Below are positions 27,488 to 36,965 of a DNA stretch of 64,000 nucleotides, piece after piece (positions within the stretch are counted from its first letter, which is position 1; each line of letters starts with the position of its first letter). The notes beneath the pieces are model-generated. The model was not told the origin of the DNA. It saw nothing but the letters and a program-made list of their open reading frames with translations, and did not search any database. The stretch lies in NCBI GenBank assembly GCA_002360925.1, contig DERN01000008.1, positions 9,091-73,090 on the forward strand, in the 5' to 3' direction. Source of the stretch: Flavobacteriaceae bacterium UBA3339 (GTDB lineage: Bacteria > Bacteroidota > Bacteroidia > Flavobacteriales > Flavobacteriaceae). Made by a program: the position numbers and the translations under genes.

Positions 27488-27520
27488 CAAAAGAACTTGT
27501 CTCAGAGGCAAGTTCTTTTG
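27488..27520. terminator. Bidirectional terminator between rnpB and kdsA
   Basis: Perfect 12-bp stem, CAAAAGAACTTG (27488-27499) with CAAGTTCTTTTG (27509-27520), 9-base loop. Confidence 0.85.
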
Positions 27521-27541
27521 CATAATAAAGTTTATTTGTAT

Positions 27542-28360
27542 CTAAAACCCATTAACTGTTTGGCGTATTGCAACTAATTTTTTCATTAAATCTTCGAAAT
27601 AATCTAAATGCAACATATTTGCTCCGTCGCTTTTTGCATTTGCTGGATCAAAATGTGTTTCAATAAAAATTCCATCAACTCCAACTGCGATTCCTGCTTT
27701 AGCGACTGTTTCAATTAAGTCAGGTCTTCCGCCCGTAACTCCGCTAGCTTGATTTGGTTGTTGTAATGAATGTGTAATGTCTAAAACGGTTGTTGCATAT
27801 TGTTGCATTGTAGGAATTCCTCTGTAATCAACAATCATATCCTGATATCCAAACATAGTTCCTCGGTCGGTTACCATTACATTTTCGTTTTGACAATCTA
27901 ATACTTTCTGAACAGCATGTTTCATACTTTCAGGACTCATAAATTGTCCCTTTTTTAAATTAACTGTTTTTCCGGTGTTAGCCGCAGCAACAACTAAATC
28001 GGTTTGGCGAACTAAAAAAGCAGGAATTTGAAGTATGTCAACATAAGCAGCTGCCATTTCGGCATCGCTATTCTCATGAATATCTGTTACAGTCGGAATA
28101 TTGAATTCTTTCGAAACTTTTTCAAGTATTTTTAATGCTTTTTCATCTCCAATTCCTGTAAAAGAATCAATTCGAGAACGATTTGCCTTTTTAAAAGAAC
28201 CTTTGAAAACAAACGGAATCTTTAAATCATTGGTTATTTTAACTAAACGTTCGGCAATTTTAAAAGCCATTTCTTCGCCTTCAATAGCACAAGGCCCAGC
28301 TAAAACAAAGAAGTTTCCGCTATCTAAGTTTTTAATATTTGGTATATTTTCTAAATTCAT
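27542..28360 (-). CDS. kdsA: 3-deoxy-8-phosphooctulonate synthase
   Basis: Condenses arabinose-5-phosphate and phosphoenolpyruvate to KDO-8-phosphate for lipopolysaccharide. I start at the ATG at 28358-28360, giving 272 residues; the longer frame runs into the upstream gene. Motifs: AGPCAIEG near the start, KGSFKKANRSRIDSF, TDRGTMFGYQDMIVD, THSLQQP, and IETHFDPANAKSDG. Cys in GPCAIE (Asn in the E. coli type) with downstream His, Glu and Asp ligands marks it as the metal-dependent class. It lies 4 bases after the DUF4199 gene. Confidence 0.95.
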   Translation of the reverse strand: MNLENIPNIKNLDSGNFFVLAGPCAIEGEEMAFKIAERLVKITNDLKIPFVFKGSFKKANRSRIDSFTGIGDEKALKILEKVSKEFNIPTVTDIHENSDAEMAAAYVDILQIPAFLVRQTDLVVAAANTGKTVNLKKGQFMSPESMKHAVQKVLDCQNENVMVTDRGTMFGYQDMIVDYRGIPTMQQYATTVLDITHSLQQPNQASGVTGGRPDLIETVAKAGIAVGVDGIFIETHFDPANAKSDGANMLHLDYFEDLMKKLVAIRQTVNGF

Positions 28361-28364
28361 AGTT

Positions 28365-28880
28365 TTACTTTTTATTTGTTGTTGCAACTTTGGTTTCGGT
28401 GTTTGGTTTGGTTTTGAAAACCCAAGCATATAAAGCAGAAAAAATAACTCCTAACGAAAGCGCATTCATAATTCCTTGACGAATTGTAAATTCTAAATTA
28501 TGAACCAATTCTAAAGCCTCTCTAGTTTGGTTTCCTTTTGATAATTGATATTGAATAATATTTTCGAAATATTCTGGCGAAATAGATTCATAAATAATGT
28601 ATTGCGAAATCGGATTTAAAATAGTTAGCAACCCGGTAACAAACAAACCAAATTTAAATGCTTTCGTAAAAGGCCATTCAGCTCCTTTTCCTAAACTCTT
28701 TTTTTTATCGATAAAAGCAATTGCCCATAAAAAAGTAAGAATAATGTAATAAAGAAAAGCGGTAATGATAATGTTGCTGAAATCTTCGTGAAATCCTAAA
28801 GTCTTTTCTAAAGCAGCCCACAAACAGCTATAAATTGTAATAATTGCAGCCCATTTTAGCTCTATTCCTATTTTGTCCAT
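28365..28880 (-). CDS. DUF4199-like membrane protein
   Basis: The 171-residue protein has four hydrophobic segments (about residues 10-28, 38-58, 77-97 and 137-155), matching the Bacteroidota DUF4199 pattern, and a hydrophilic Lys/Thr tail. The function is unknown. It is the upstream gene of the kdsA unit, separated by 4 bases. Confidence 0.75.
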   Translation of the reverse strand: MDKIGIELKWAAIITIYSCLWAALEKTLGFHEDFSNIIITAFLYYIILTFLWAIAFIDKKKSLGKGAEWPFTKAFKFGLFVTGLLTILNPISQYIIYESISPEYFENIIQYQLSKGNQTREALELVHNLEFTIRQGIMNALSLGVIFSALYAWVFKTKPNTETKVATTNKK

Positions 28881-29019
28881 TTACACTTGTAAGTTTTAAC
28901 AAATTTACTCAATATATAGACACAAAAAAAATCCCAAATGATAAAAATATATTAACATTTTTCATATATTTAGATAAAAGAAAGAAAATAATTGTCTATA
29001 AACCAATATTTTAAAAGCT

Positions 29020-29523
29020 ATGAAAAAATTGATTTTAATCAGACATGGAAAATCCTCGTGGGATCTACCTTTAGAAGATCACGAACGTCCGCTTTCGAAT
29101 AAGGGAATTTTAAATTCTAATAAAGTTTTCGAAACGATTCAAACCAAGCTTCCCGAACGTTTTTTAGTTTGGTCAAGTACGGCAAAACGAGCGCATGACA
29201 CAGCAAAAATATTTAACGAAGTTTTAAATATTCCACAAGAATTAACGATTTTAAAACCAGAATTATATACGTTTGATTATCAAAACTTAATCAAATCTAT
29301 ACGAAATTGTGAAAATTTAATTCCGAATTTAATTCTTTTCGGACATAATAACGCAATTACAGATTTTGTTAATACATTTGGGAATAAATACATCGAAAAC
29401 GTTCCAACATCAGGTATTGTAATGCTTGAATTTGAAGAAGAAAATTGGGGCGAAATTCAAAAAGGTACAATTTTAACCACATTATTTCCAAAAGATTTAT
29501 CCAATGCAATTAACGCATCCTAA
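29020..29523 (+). CDS. SixA-like histidine phosphatase
   Basis: A 167-residue histidine-phosphatase-superfamily protein. The catalytic loop RHGKSSWD sits at residues 8-15 (phosphohistidine His9), with WSSTAKRAHDTA and a second catalytic His in LFGHNNAITDF. The short form resembles SixA, which dephosphorylates phosphohistidine on proteins. Its end overlaps the start of ppk1 by 20 bases, so it is linked to polyphosphate metabolism by operon position. Confidence 0.92.
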   Translation: MKKLILIRHGKSSWDLPLEDHERPLSNKGILNSNKVFETIQTKLPERFLVWSSTAKRAHDTAKIFNEVLNIPQELTILKPELYTFDYQNLIKSIRNCENLIPNLILFGHNNAITDFVNTFGNKYIENVPTSGIVMLEFEEENWGEIQKGTILTTLFPKDLSNAINAS

Positions 29524-31591
29524 ATATATTGACAGAGAAAAAAGCTGGCTTGCTTTTAATGAACGAGTTTTACAAGAAGCAGCCGATAAAACAGTTCCTT
29601 TATTAAACAGATTACGTTTTTTAGGAATTTTCTCGAACAATTTAGACGAGTTTTTTAGAGTTCGTTATGCAACAGTTCGAAGAATTTCTATTGCAAACGA
29701 AGGAAGTAAAAGATTGATAAACGGAGTTGATGCAAAAACGCTTTTACTCGAAATTACCGATATTGTTATTAAGCAACAATCAAAAAGTTTGGAAATCTTG
29801 AAAGAGATTGAAAACGAGCTTGAAAACGAAAATATTTACATTGTTGATGAAAAAGATTTAGATGAAAGTCAGCAAATTTTTATTAAAGAATTCTTTATTC
29901 ATACAATAAGTCCGGTTTTAATGACGATCATTTTAAATGATTTGGCAGAATTTCCACATTTAAGAGATTCGTATGGATATTTAGCTGTAAAACTGATAAA
30001 AAAATCGGATGAAGATTCGATTAAATCAGTTAAAAAGCGTACGCGTTATGCGTTGATCGAAATGCCAGCGCATATAAATCGTTTTGTTGTTTTACCAGAA
30101 AAAGACGGGAAACAATTCGTTATTTTATTAGATGATGTAATTCGTTTCAATTTAGATTACATTTTTTCAATTTTCGATTACGAAAGTATTTCGGCTCACA
30201 TGATTAAAATCACACGCGATGCCGAATTAGATTTCGATTCAGATCTTCATAAATCGTTCCTTGAGAAAATATCGAATTCGGTTCGCGATCGTAGAGTTGG
30301 CGAAGTAGTTCGTTTCGTTTATGACGATCAAATAGATAACGATACTTTGCGTTTTTTCTTAGATAAAATGGATATTGAATCGGTTGATAGTATTATTCCA
30401 GGCGGAAGATATCACAATCGACGCGATTATATGAATTTTCCGAATTTAGGACGAAAAGATTTAACGATCGGGAAAATTCAACCACTTCCTGTAAACGGTT
30501 TAAGCTTAGAAGCAAGTATGATTCAGCAAATTAAAAACAAAGACTTTTTGGTTCATACGCCGTTTCAATCGTTTAATTATATTGTAAAATTTTTGCGCGA
30601 AGCAGCTTTAGATCCTAAAGTTACGAGCATAAAAATTACGTTGTATCGTTTGGCTAAAAACTCTCAGATTATTTCGTCTTTAATAAATGCGGCTAAAAAC
30701 GGAAAACAAGTTACAGTTCAAATCGAACTTCAAGCACGTTTTGACGAAACAAGCAATATCAATTATGCCGAAATCATGCAAGCAGAAGGAATTAAGCTTA
30801 TTTTTGGTGTAAAAGGACTTAAAGTTCACAGTAAAATTTGTGTTGTTGAACGATTAGAAAATAAGAAAATTAAACGTTACGGATTTATTTCGACCGGAAA
30901 CTTCAACGAAAGTACTTCAACTATTTATACCGATGTTACTTTAATGACATCGAACAATAGAATTATGAAGGAAGTAAGTAAGGTTTTTGAATTTTTCGAA
31001 GTAAATTACAAAATCTATCGCTATAAGGATTTAATTGTTTCGCCACATTACACAAGAACTAAATTTGTGAAATTGATCGATAAAGAAATCGAAAAAGCCT
31101 TAAACGATCAACCAGCAATGATTCGATTAAAAATGAATAGTTTGTCTGATTATAAAATGATCGATAAATTATACGAAGCAAGTCGAGCTGGCGTAAAAGT
31201 AGAATTAATTGTTCGCGGAATTTGCTGTTTAATTCCGGGAGTTCCAGGAATGAGTGACAATATAGAAGCAATTAGTATTGTAGATAATCTTTTAGAACAT
31301 TCCAGAATTTACATTTTCGGAACAGATGAAGAATCGCAAGTTTACATTTCGTCTGCCGATTTCATGACTCGAAATATCGACGAACGCGTAGAAGTTACGT
31401 GTCCTATTTATGATGAAGATATTAAAACAGAATTAATCGATACGTTTAAAATCTATTGGAACGGAAATGTGAAAGTCCGTTTACATTCTGAACGATTAGA
31501 AAATAGATATAAACGTACAGGAGAAAATCGTTTTAGAGCACAAGATGAATTATACAATTATTATCGAAACAAAATAGAAGTTATTTTATAA
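29504..31591 (+). CDS. ppk1: Polyphosphate kinase 1
   Basis: Reversibly polymerises the ATP gamma-phosphate into polyphosphate. The 695 residues cover the N-terminal, head and two PLD-like catalytic domains. The autophosphorylated histidine is His442 in GLKVHSKICVVER, followed by GFISTGNFNESTSTIYTD; the second half carries the matching HxK-like region (SADFMTRNIDERVEV). The start overlaps the sixA-like gene and the ppx gene begins 2 bases after the stop, so this is a three-gene phosphate operon. Confidence 0.97.
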   Translation: MQLTHPKYIDREKSWLAFNERVLQEAADKTVPLLNRLRFLGIFSNNLDEFFRVRYATVRRISIANEGSKRLINGVDAKTLLLEITDIVIKQQSKSLEILKEIENELENENIYIVDEKDLDESQQIFIKEFFIHTISPVLMTIILNDLAEFPHLRDSYGYLAVKLIKKSDEDSIKSVKKRTRYALIEMPAHINRFVVLPEKDGKQFVILLDDVIRFNLDYIFSIFDYESISAHMIKITRDAELDFDSDLHKSFLEKISNSVRDRRVGEVVRFVYDDQIDNDTLRFFLDKMDIESVDSIIPGGRYHNRRDYMNFPNLGRKDLTIGKIQPLPVNGLSLEASMIQQIKNKDFLVHTPFQSFNYIVKFLREAALDPKVTSIKITLYRLAKNSQIISSLINAAKNGKQVTVQIELQARFDETSNINYAEIMQAEGIKLIFGVKGLKVHSKICVVERLENKKIKRYGFISTGNFNESTSTIYTDVTLMTSNNRIMKEVSKVFEFFEVNYKIYRYKDLIVSPHYTRTKFVKLIDKEIEKALNDQPAMIRLKMNSLSDYKMIDKLYEASRAGVKVELIVRGICCLIPGVPGMSDNIEAISIVDNLLEHSRIYIFGTDEESQVYISSADFMTRNIDERVEVTCPIYDEDIKTELIDTFKIYWNGNVKVRLHSERLENRYKRTGENRFRAQDELYNYYRNKIEVIL

Positions 31592-31593
31592 TA

Positions 31594-32511
31594 ATGATCA
31601 AAATAAAAAAATATGCTGCAATAGATATTGGTTCTAATGCCATGCGTATCTTAATTGCAAACGTTATAGAAGAGGTAAATAAGCCTACGCAATTCAATAA
31701 AAGTCATTTAATTCGTGTTCCGATTCGTTTAGGACAAGATGCTTTTACAGTTGGAGAAATTTCGGAAGAAAATGCCGAAAGAATGATAAAAGCAATGAAG
31801 GCTTTTAAATTATTGATGGAAGTTTATAAAGTCGAAAAATACGCAGCTTGTGCGACTTCAGCCATGCGCGAAGCTTTTAACGGGAAAGAATTAGCTGAAG
31901 AAATTGCCGAGAAAACCGATATAGAAATTGATATTATTGACGGAAAAACAGAAGCTGCCATTATTGCGAATTCTGATTTAGCTTCGTACATTAAAAAAGA
32001 AGGACATTATTTATATGTTGATGTTGGTGGCGGAAGTACTGAATTTACTTTGTTTTCAGACGGAAAACAGATTGTTTCTAAATCGTTTAAAAACGGAACA
32101 GTTCGTTTACTAAATAATATGGTTACCGAAAGTGTTTGGTACGAAATAGAAAAATGGATTCGATTGCAAACACAAGATTTAGATAAAGTTGAATTGATTG
32201 GTTCTGGCGGAAATATCAATAAAATTTTTAAAATGTCTGGAAAAAGTCAAGAAAAACCTTTGACTCAGATTTATTTAAATCAACAATTTAAATATCTAAA
32301 TTCGCTTTCGTACGACGAACGTATTTCGACTTTAGCATTAAATACCGATAGAGCTGATGTAATTATTCCGGCAATTAAAATTTATGTAAACGCAATGAAA
32401 TGGAGTAATGCAAAACATATTTATGTTCCAAAAATTGGTTTATCGGACGGAATTGTTAAAGCAATGTATTTTGAAAACGCTAAAATAAAAACGCATATCA
32501 TTAATCCTTAA
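31594..32511 (+). CDS. Ppx/GppA family exopolyphosphatase
   Basis: Hydrolyses terminal phosphate from polyphosphate or pppGpp. The 305-residue protein has the ASKHA-fold phosphate motifs AAIDIGSNAMRILIANV at the N-terminus and YVDVGGGSTEFTLF at about residues 144-157. It lacks the C-terminal HD domain found in longer E. coli Ppx. It directly follows ppk1, giving a synthesis-degradation pair. Confidence 0.95.
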   Translation: MIKIKKYAAIDIGSNAMRILIANVIEEVNKPTQFNKSHLIRVPIRLGQDAFTVGEISEENAERMIKAMKAFKLLMEVYKVEKYAACATSAMREAFNGKELAEEIAEKTDIEIDIIDGKTEAAIIANSDLASYIKKEGHYLYVDVGGGSTEFTLFSDGKQIVSKSFKNGTVRLLNNMVTESVWYEIEKWIRLQTQDLDKVELIGSGGNINKIFKMSGKSQEKPLTQIYLNQQFKYLNSLSYDERISTLALNTDRADVIIPAIKIYVNAMKWSNAKHIYVPKIGLSDGIVKAMYFENAKIKTHIINP

Positions 32512-32535
32512 AAATTTGAAAGGAAAGTTCTAAAA

Positions 32536-33300
32536 ATGAATTTCGAAGAATTAAAAGAATACTTAAATTTTAAAGCCGATCAATACAATAATCCCAATTT
32601 TATAGGAACCGATCCTATACAAATTCCACATAGATTCTCGCTCAAAGAAGATATTGAAATCAGTGGTTTTCTAGCTTCTACTATTGCTTGGGGAAACCGA
32701 AAAATGATTATTAATAGTGCAACAAAAATGATGAATGTTATGGGAAACAGTCCATACGATTTTGTAATGAATGCAACAAATAATCAGATTGAAGATATTG
32801 AAAAGGTAGTTCATAGAACTTTTAATACAGACGATTTTAAATTTTTTGTAAGATCGTTGAAGAACATTTTTACAAATCATAACGGTTTAGAAAACGTCTT
32901 TTCTCAAAACAACGAACTTGTTTTACAACACAGAATATCAAATTTCAAAAAAGTCTTTTTCGAAATAGATCATTTAAACCGAACAACTAAACATATTTCG
33001 GATCCGCAAAAAGGATCTTCTTCTAAAAGGATTAATATGTTTCTAAGATGGATGGTTCGAAACGATAATAAAGGAGTAGATTTTGGTCTTTGGGAATCCA
33101 TTTCTCCATCAGAATTATCGTGCCCATTAGATGTTCATTCAGGAAACGTTGCGCGAGCTTTGGGAATTTTGAATCGCAAACAAAACGACGCTAAAGCATT
33201 ACAAGAATTAGATGAGGCTTTGCGAAAATTCGATCCGATTGATCCCGTAAAATATGATTTCGCTTTATTTGGTTTAGGAGTTTTTGAAGGAATTAAATAG
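32536..33300 (+). CDS. TIGR02757 family protein
   Basis: The 254-residue cytoplasmic protein carries the family blocks FIGTDPIQIPHRFS, FLASTIAWGNRKMI, RMFLRWMVR-like (INMFLRWMVRND) and CPLDVHSGNVARALG, typical of this uncharacterised family. The helical fold recalls HhH DNA glycosylases, but no activity is known. It follows ppx by 24 bases and converges with a glycosyltransferase gene (8-base overlap). Confidence 0.88.
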   Translation: MNFEELKEYLNFKADQYNNPNFIGTDPIQIPHRFSLKEDIEISGFLASTIAWGNRKMIINSATKMMNVMGNSPYDFVMNATNNQIEDIEKVVHRTFNTDDFKFFVRSLKNIFTNHNGLENVFSQNNELVLQHRISNFKKVFFEIDHLNRTTKHISDPQKGSSSKRINMFLRWMVRNDNKGVDFGLWESISPSELSCPLDVHSGNVARALGILNRKQNDAKALQELDEALRKFDPIDPVKYDFALFGLGVFEGIK

Positions 33301-34294
33301 GTTTGTTTATTTCCTCAAACCTCTTCCTTTTCTTAACAAAATATTCAAAAACAATATTGTTGGTAAAATAGTAATCTTCTTTTTTTATTGATGATTGTTT
33401 TTTCTTTAACTGTTTTAAATGTGTATAATAAGCAAAATGTGCTTTTACGATTGCAAATGTATGTAAAGGTTGTAAGTTGAGAAACATTTTGATCCCTGCT
33501 AAACCATCTAAACATAAACGTTTAAATATGATTGAAAAACATTTGTTTTCAGGAAGGTTTTTGTATAACATATAAAGCGAATTCCTAAAATTTAGAAACG
33601 TTTTCTTTGGATTCGATTTATTTAAGGTCGCCCCGCCAACATGAAAAATGGTCGATTCAGCACAATAATAAGTTTTGATATTTTGATTAAAAGCACGCCA
33701 ACAAAAGTCGATTTCTTCTTGGTGAGCAAAGAAATCTTCATCAAATCCATTTAATTGTTTAAAAAGAGTATTTCGAACAAAAAAACAAGCTCCTGAAGCC
33801 CAAAAAATTTCTTGAGATTGATATTGGTTTTCATCTTTTTCGATCGTATCAAAAATTCGACCTCTACAAAATGGAAATCCATATTTATCTATAAAACCTC
33901 CGGCAGCTCCGGCATATTCAAAATATTCTTTGTTTTTATAATCTAATATTTTAGGCTGAATAATTCCAATACTCTTATTAGAATCAAAAATAGAAAGAAT
34001 AGGTTTTAACCAATTTTCTGTAACTTCAACATCGGTGTTTAACAAACAGACAAACTCTTCATTAATTTGTTTTAAAGCTTCGTTATAACCTTTTGCGTAT
34101 CCAAAATTATCGGATAATTGAATCCATTTTACATTTGTAAAATTCTGTTCAACAAACGATTTCGATTTGTCGGTTGAAGCATTATCTGCAATATAAATAG
34201 AAGCCTCGGTTGAAAATTCAACAACCGAGGGTAAAAATTTCTGTAAAAGTTCTAAACCGTTCCAGTTTAATAAAACTATTGCAATGCGTTGCAT
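33293..34294 (-). CDS. Family 2 glycosyltransferase
   Basis: A 333-residue GT-A-fold enzyme: LLNWNGLELLQKFLPSV, IADNASTDKSKSFVEQ (nucleotide-sugar site), LLNTDVEVTENWLKPI (the DxD position) and FFAHQEEIDFCWRA, the acceptor-side Glu-Asp motif. This subgroup often acts on rhamnosyl or cell-envelope glycans. A C-terminal hydrophobic helix may tether it to the membrane. It shares TAATG with the upstream lipoprotein gene. Confidence 0.93.
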   Translation of the reverse strand: MQRIAIVLLNWNGLELLQKFLPSVVEFSTEASIYIADNASTDKSKSFVEQNFTNVKWIQLSDNFGYAKGYNEALKQINEEFVCLLNTDVEVTENWLKPILSIFDSNKSIGIIQPKILDYKNKEYFEYAGAAGGFIDKYGFPFCRGRIFDTIEKDENQYQSQEIFWASGACFFVRNTLFKQLNGFDEDFFAHQEEIDFCWRAFNQNIKTYYCAESTIFHVGGATLNKSNPKKTFLNFRNSLYMLYKNLPENKCFSIIFKRLCLDGLAGIKMFLNLQPLHTFAIVKAHFAYYTHLKQLKKKQSSIKKEDYYFTNNIVFEYFVKKRKRFEEINKPI

Positions 34295-35202
34295 TATTTA
34301 ATTTTATCAGTAATTGTTTTTTTAGTAAAATCTCTTAAATCAACATAAAACTCTTCTGCTGTGAAGTTTTTATCGTTTTCGTAAAAATGCTTTAAAAAAG
34401 CTTTTGTGATTTCGGCTGAAATTAACTTAGGATTTTTCTTAACAAAATAAATGTATTCCTGCTCGTTTTCAACATACAATTTCTTAGTTGTTACTTCGAA
34501 AGTTGGCTGTGTTGACGTTCCAAATAAATAAGTTGTTAAATTATCGGTAAACGATTTTTTAGCGTAATCAATAAATTTAAAATCCTTATAAGTTGTAATG
34601 AATTTTTCCCATTTAATTATTAAATCGCGTTGCTCTTCTAACGAAACTTTCTTGTTATTAATCTGGCTATCATAAACCAATTTATGCTCGTCATAGCGCA
34701 ATTTCATGTATTCTTGATATTCGCGCGAAACTTTATTCTGAAATAATTTGTAGTAATAACCTGGTTTTATTCTAAAATCGTAATGATTTGAATCAATTTT
34801 TCTAAAATAAAGATTTACTTTATTATATGTGTTTTCTTTTCGAAGGATAGAATCAGGTTTGTTCTCTTTGAATTCGTGATACGATTTTAAAGTATTTACT
34901 TCGGCTGTATTGATCGAATCTACGATAGTTCCTAATCTTTTATAATAATCTAAATATAATGCTTCGGCTTCTTTTTTATTCGCTTTCTTAAGCTTTTGTT
35001 TTAATGTATTTTGTTCGCTTTCTAAATGTTCAACCAATTCTTGAGCATTTTTATTTGAAAGAACATAATCAGGATCATTAGAGTAAATTACTTCGGTAAT
35101 CGTGTCTTTTTCTGAATCAATATTTAGTGAACCTTTTTCTTTTTGGCACGAAATAAAAACGGAAGAAAAAATTAAACTAATGTATACTAAATTCTTACTC
35201 AT
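34294..35202 (-). CDS. Lipoprotein of unknown function
   Basis: The 302-residue protein has a signal peptide with a lipobox (SSVFISC, lipidated Cys19). The mature part is highly charged, with a predicted coiled coil at about residues 55-90 and no domain I recognise. It overlaps the glycosyltransferase start by one base, so the two are translated together. A role in the envelope is likely, but nothing more specific is supported. Confidence 0.8.
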   Translation of the reverse strand: MSKNLVYISLIFSSVFISCQKEKGSLNIDSEKDTITEVIYSNDPDYVLSNKNAQELVEHLESEQNTLKQKLKKANKKEAEALYLDYYKRLGTIVDSINTAEVNTLKSYHEFKENKPDSILRKENTYNKVNLYFRKIDSNHYDFRIKPGYYYKLFQNKVSREYQEYMKLRYDEHKLVYDSQINNKKVSLEEQRDLIIKWEKFITTYKDFKFIDYAKKSFTDNLTTYLFGTSTQPTFEVTTKKLYVENEQEYIYFVKKNPKLISAEITKAFLKHFYENDKNFTAEEFYVDLRDFTKKTITDKIK

Positions 35203-35211
35203 GTCTTTTTA

Positions 35212-35646
35212 TTAGGGTAAATCAGCTAAAAACTGATAATTTTTATTTATATAATCTAACTTGCAATAATAATGATTTAATCCGTTGGTAACCATTAAAA
35301 ATTGCGCATTTAAGCTACTATTGTAACGCGCGATTTGATCAAAAACGGTTTGAGTTATCGCAACATTCGGTTCTTTACATTCAACTAACAGAAAAATTTC
35401 TCCTTTTGGCGAAAAAACCACAACATCGTATCTTTTATTCATATCGTTGATTTTCACAACTTTCTCAACATTAATATACGATTTCGGGTAACCTTTAACA
35501 TTAATCAAAAAATGAACCACATGTTGGCGAACCCATTCTTCGGGCGTTAAAATCACGTACTTTTTCCTTATCTCATCAAAAATGAACAGTTTATTTTCAC
35601 TATTTTTGAATCTGAATTGAAACTTGGGAAAATTTAACTCACGCAT
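35212..35646 (-). CDS. Stand-alone HsdR-N type nuclease-fold protein
   Basis: The 144-residue protein matches the N-terminal domain of type I restriction enzyme R subunits. The PD-(D/E)xK signature is present: Asp in KRYDVVVFSPKG and Glu-x-Lys in LLVECKEPN, at about residues 74-92. No helicase, methylase or specificity subunit is nearby, so it is not a working type I system. It sits 9 bases upstream of the lipoprotein gene and is divergent from holA. Confidence 0.85.
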   Translation of the reverse strand: MRELNFPKFQFRFKNSENKLFIFDEIRKKYVILTPEEWVRQHVVHFLINVKGYPKSYINVEKVVKINDMNKRYDVVVFSPKGEIFLLVECKEPNVAITQTVFDQIARYNSSLNAQFLMVTNGLNHYYCKLDYINKNYQFLADLP

Positions 35647-35699
35647 TTCACAAAGTTATTTATTCTGTTTTAAATATCTCTATAAAACTACGAAAGTTT

Positions 35700-36722
35700 A
35701 TGAACGAGCTCAAAAAAATGTTGACTTTTTTAAAGAAAGGCGATTACAAACCTGTTTATTTTTTAATGGGCGATGAACCTTTTTATATCGATCACATTAC
35801 AAATTTTATATCGAATCATGTGATTTCGGAAGACGAAAAAGATTTTAATCAGATTGTTTTGTACGGAAAAGATGTAAATGTAAATGAAATTATGTCGCAA
35901 GCTCGACAATATCCGTTTATGGGCGAACGAATGTTGGTTATTGTGAAAGAAGCCCAAGATTTAAGTCGAAGCATTGAACAATTTTCCGAATATTTTAAAT
36001 CGGTTCAACCAACAACAATTTTAGTTTTTTGTTACAAATACAAAAGTTTAGATAAACGAAAAGCACTTTATAAAACATTAGAAAAGTCGGAATTTGCCGA
36101 AATTTTCGAAAGCAATAAATTGAAAGATTATCAGATCGAAACTTGGGTAAAATCGTATATAAACGAACAAAACTTAGAAGCCGAACCTAAAGCAATTTCG
36201 ATGATTGTTGAATTTTTAGGAAATGATTTAAGTAAGATTGTAAACGAATTAGAAAAGATTAAAATTGTTTTAAAAGAAAATAAAGTGATTACAGCCGATT
36301 TAATTGAAGAAAATATTGGCATTAGTAAGGAATACAATAATTTTGAATTAATAAATGCGATTGCTTACCGAAACGAACCAAAAGCTTTTAATATTGCGAA
36401 GTATTTTGCTTTAAATACAAAGAACAATCCGTTTGTGGTTACCATTGCTTTGTTATATAATTTCTTTTCGAAACTTTTACAATATCATGGTGTTGTTTAC
36501 AAAAATGCCGGAGCAAATCCTGTAGATATTTCTAAAAGTATTGGCGTAAATCAGTACGGTTTAAAAGATTATCAGGCAGCAAGTAAATTGTATCCAATGC
36601 GAAAAGTAAGTGAAAACATTGCTGCAATTCGCGAAGCCGATTTAAAAAGTAAAGGTGTGAATGCAAACGCCATGTCGCACGACGATTTATTAAAAGAGCT
36701 TTTAATTAAATTATTTAGATAA
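35700..36722 (+). CDS. holA: DNA polymerase III delta subunit
   Basis: The clamp-loader subunit that opens the sliding clamp. The 340 residues show the N-terminal FLMGDEPFYIDHIT, the delta-family ESNKLKDYQIETWVKSYI linker, LGNDLSKIVNELEKI and a helical C-terminal collar domain. Length and layout match other Bacteroidota HolA. It is divergent from the nuclease-fold gene and followed by a small membrane-protein gene. Confidence 0.94.
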   Translation: MNELKKMLTFLKKGDYKPVYFLMGDEPFYIDHITNFISNHVISEDEKDFNQIVLYGKDVNVNEIMSQARQYPFMGERMLVIVKEAQDLSRSIEQFSEYFKSVQPTTILVFCYKYKSLDKRKALYKTLEKSEFAEIFESNKLKDYQIETWVKSYINEQNLEAEPKAISMIVEFLGNDLSKIVNELEKIKIVLKENKVITADLIEENIGISKEYNNFELINAIAYRNEPKAFNIAKYFALNTKNNPFVVTIALLYNFFSKLLQYHGVVYKNAGANPVDISKSIGVNQYGLKDYQAASKLYPMRKVSENIAAIREADLKSKGVNANAMSHDDLLKELLIKLFR

Positions 36723-36746
36723 AACCAGAAAGTTAAAAATATAAAA

Positions 36747-36929
36747 ATGGGATTAAACAAAAATAAAATATTAGGTTACGCAACCGTCATCATGATTATT
36801 ATGGGCTTGCTTTTAATAGGAATGGGGATTTTCAAATATAGCGAAATTTCAGGTTGGGGTTTTGTTACCGTAGGAATTGGTTTCTTGGCAAACGCTTGGG
36901 TATTTAACGCTTTAAAAGGAAGAGTATAA
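36747..36929 (+). CDS. Small two-span membrane protein
   Basis: The 60-residue protein has two hydrophobic segments (about 10-28 and 36-56) and basic ends. It resembles the small flavobacterial family known as 'CAL67264 family membrane protein'; that match is from memory. It follows holA by 24 bases and ends at a clear terminator. Confidence 0.75.
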   Translation: MGLNKNKILGYATVIMIIMGLLLIGMGIFKYSEISGWGFVTVGIGFLANAWVFNALKGRV

Positions 36930-36935
36930 AACATA

Positions 36936-36962
36936 AAAAGTCGATTCATTGAATCGACTTTT
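36936..36962. terminator. Bidirectional terminator after the holA operon
   Basis: AAAAGTCGATTCA (36936-36948) pairs with TGAATCGACTTTT (36950-36962), with A/T runs, between convergent genes. Confidence 0.83.
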
Positions 36963-36965
36963 GTT

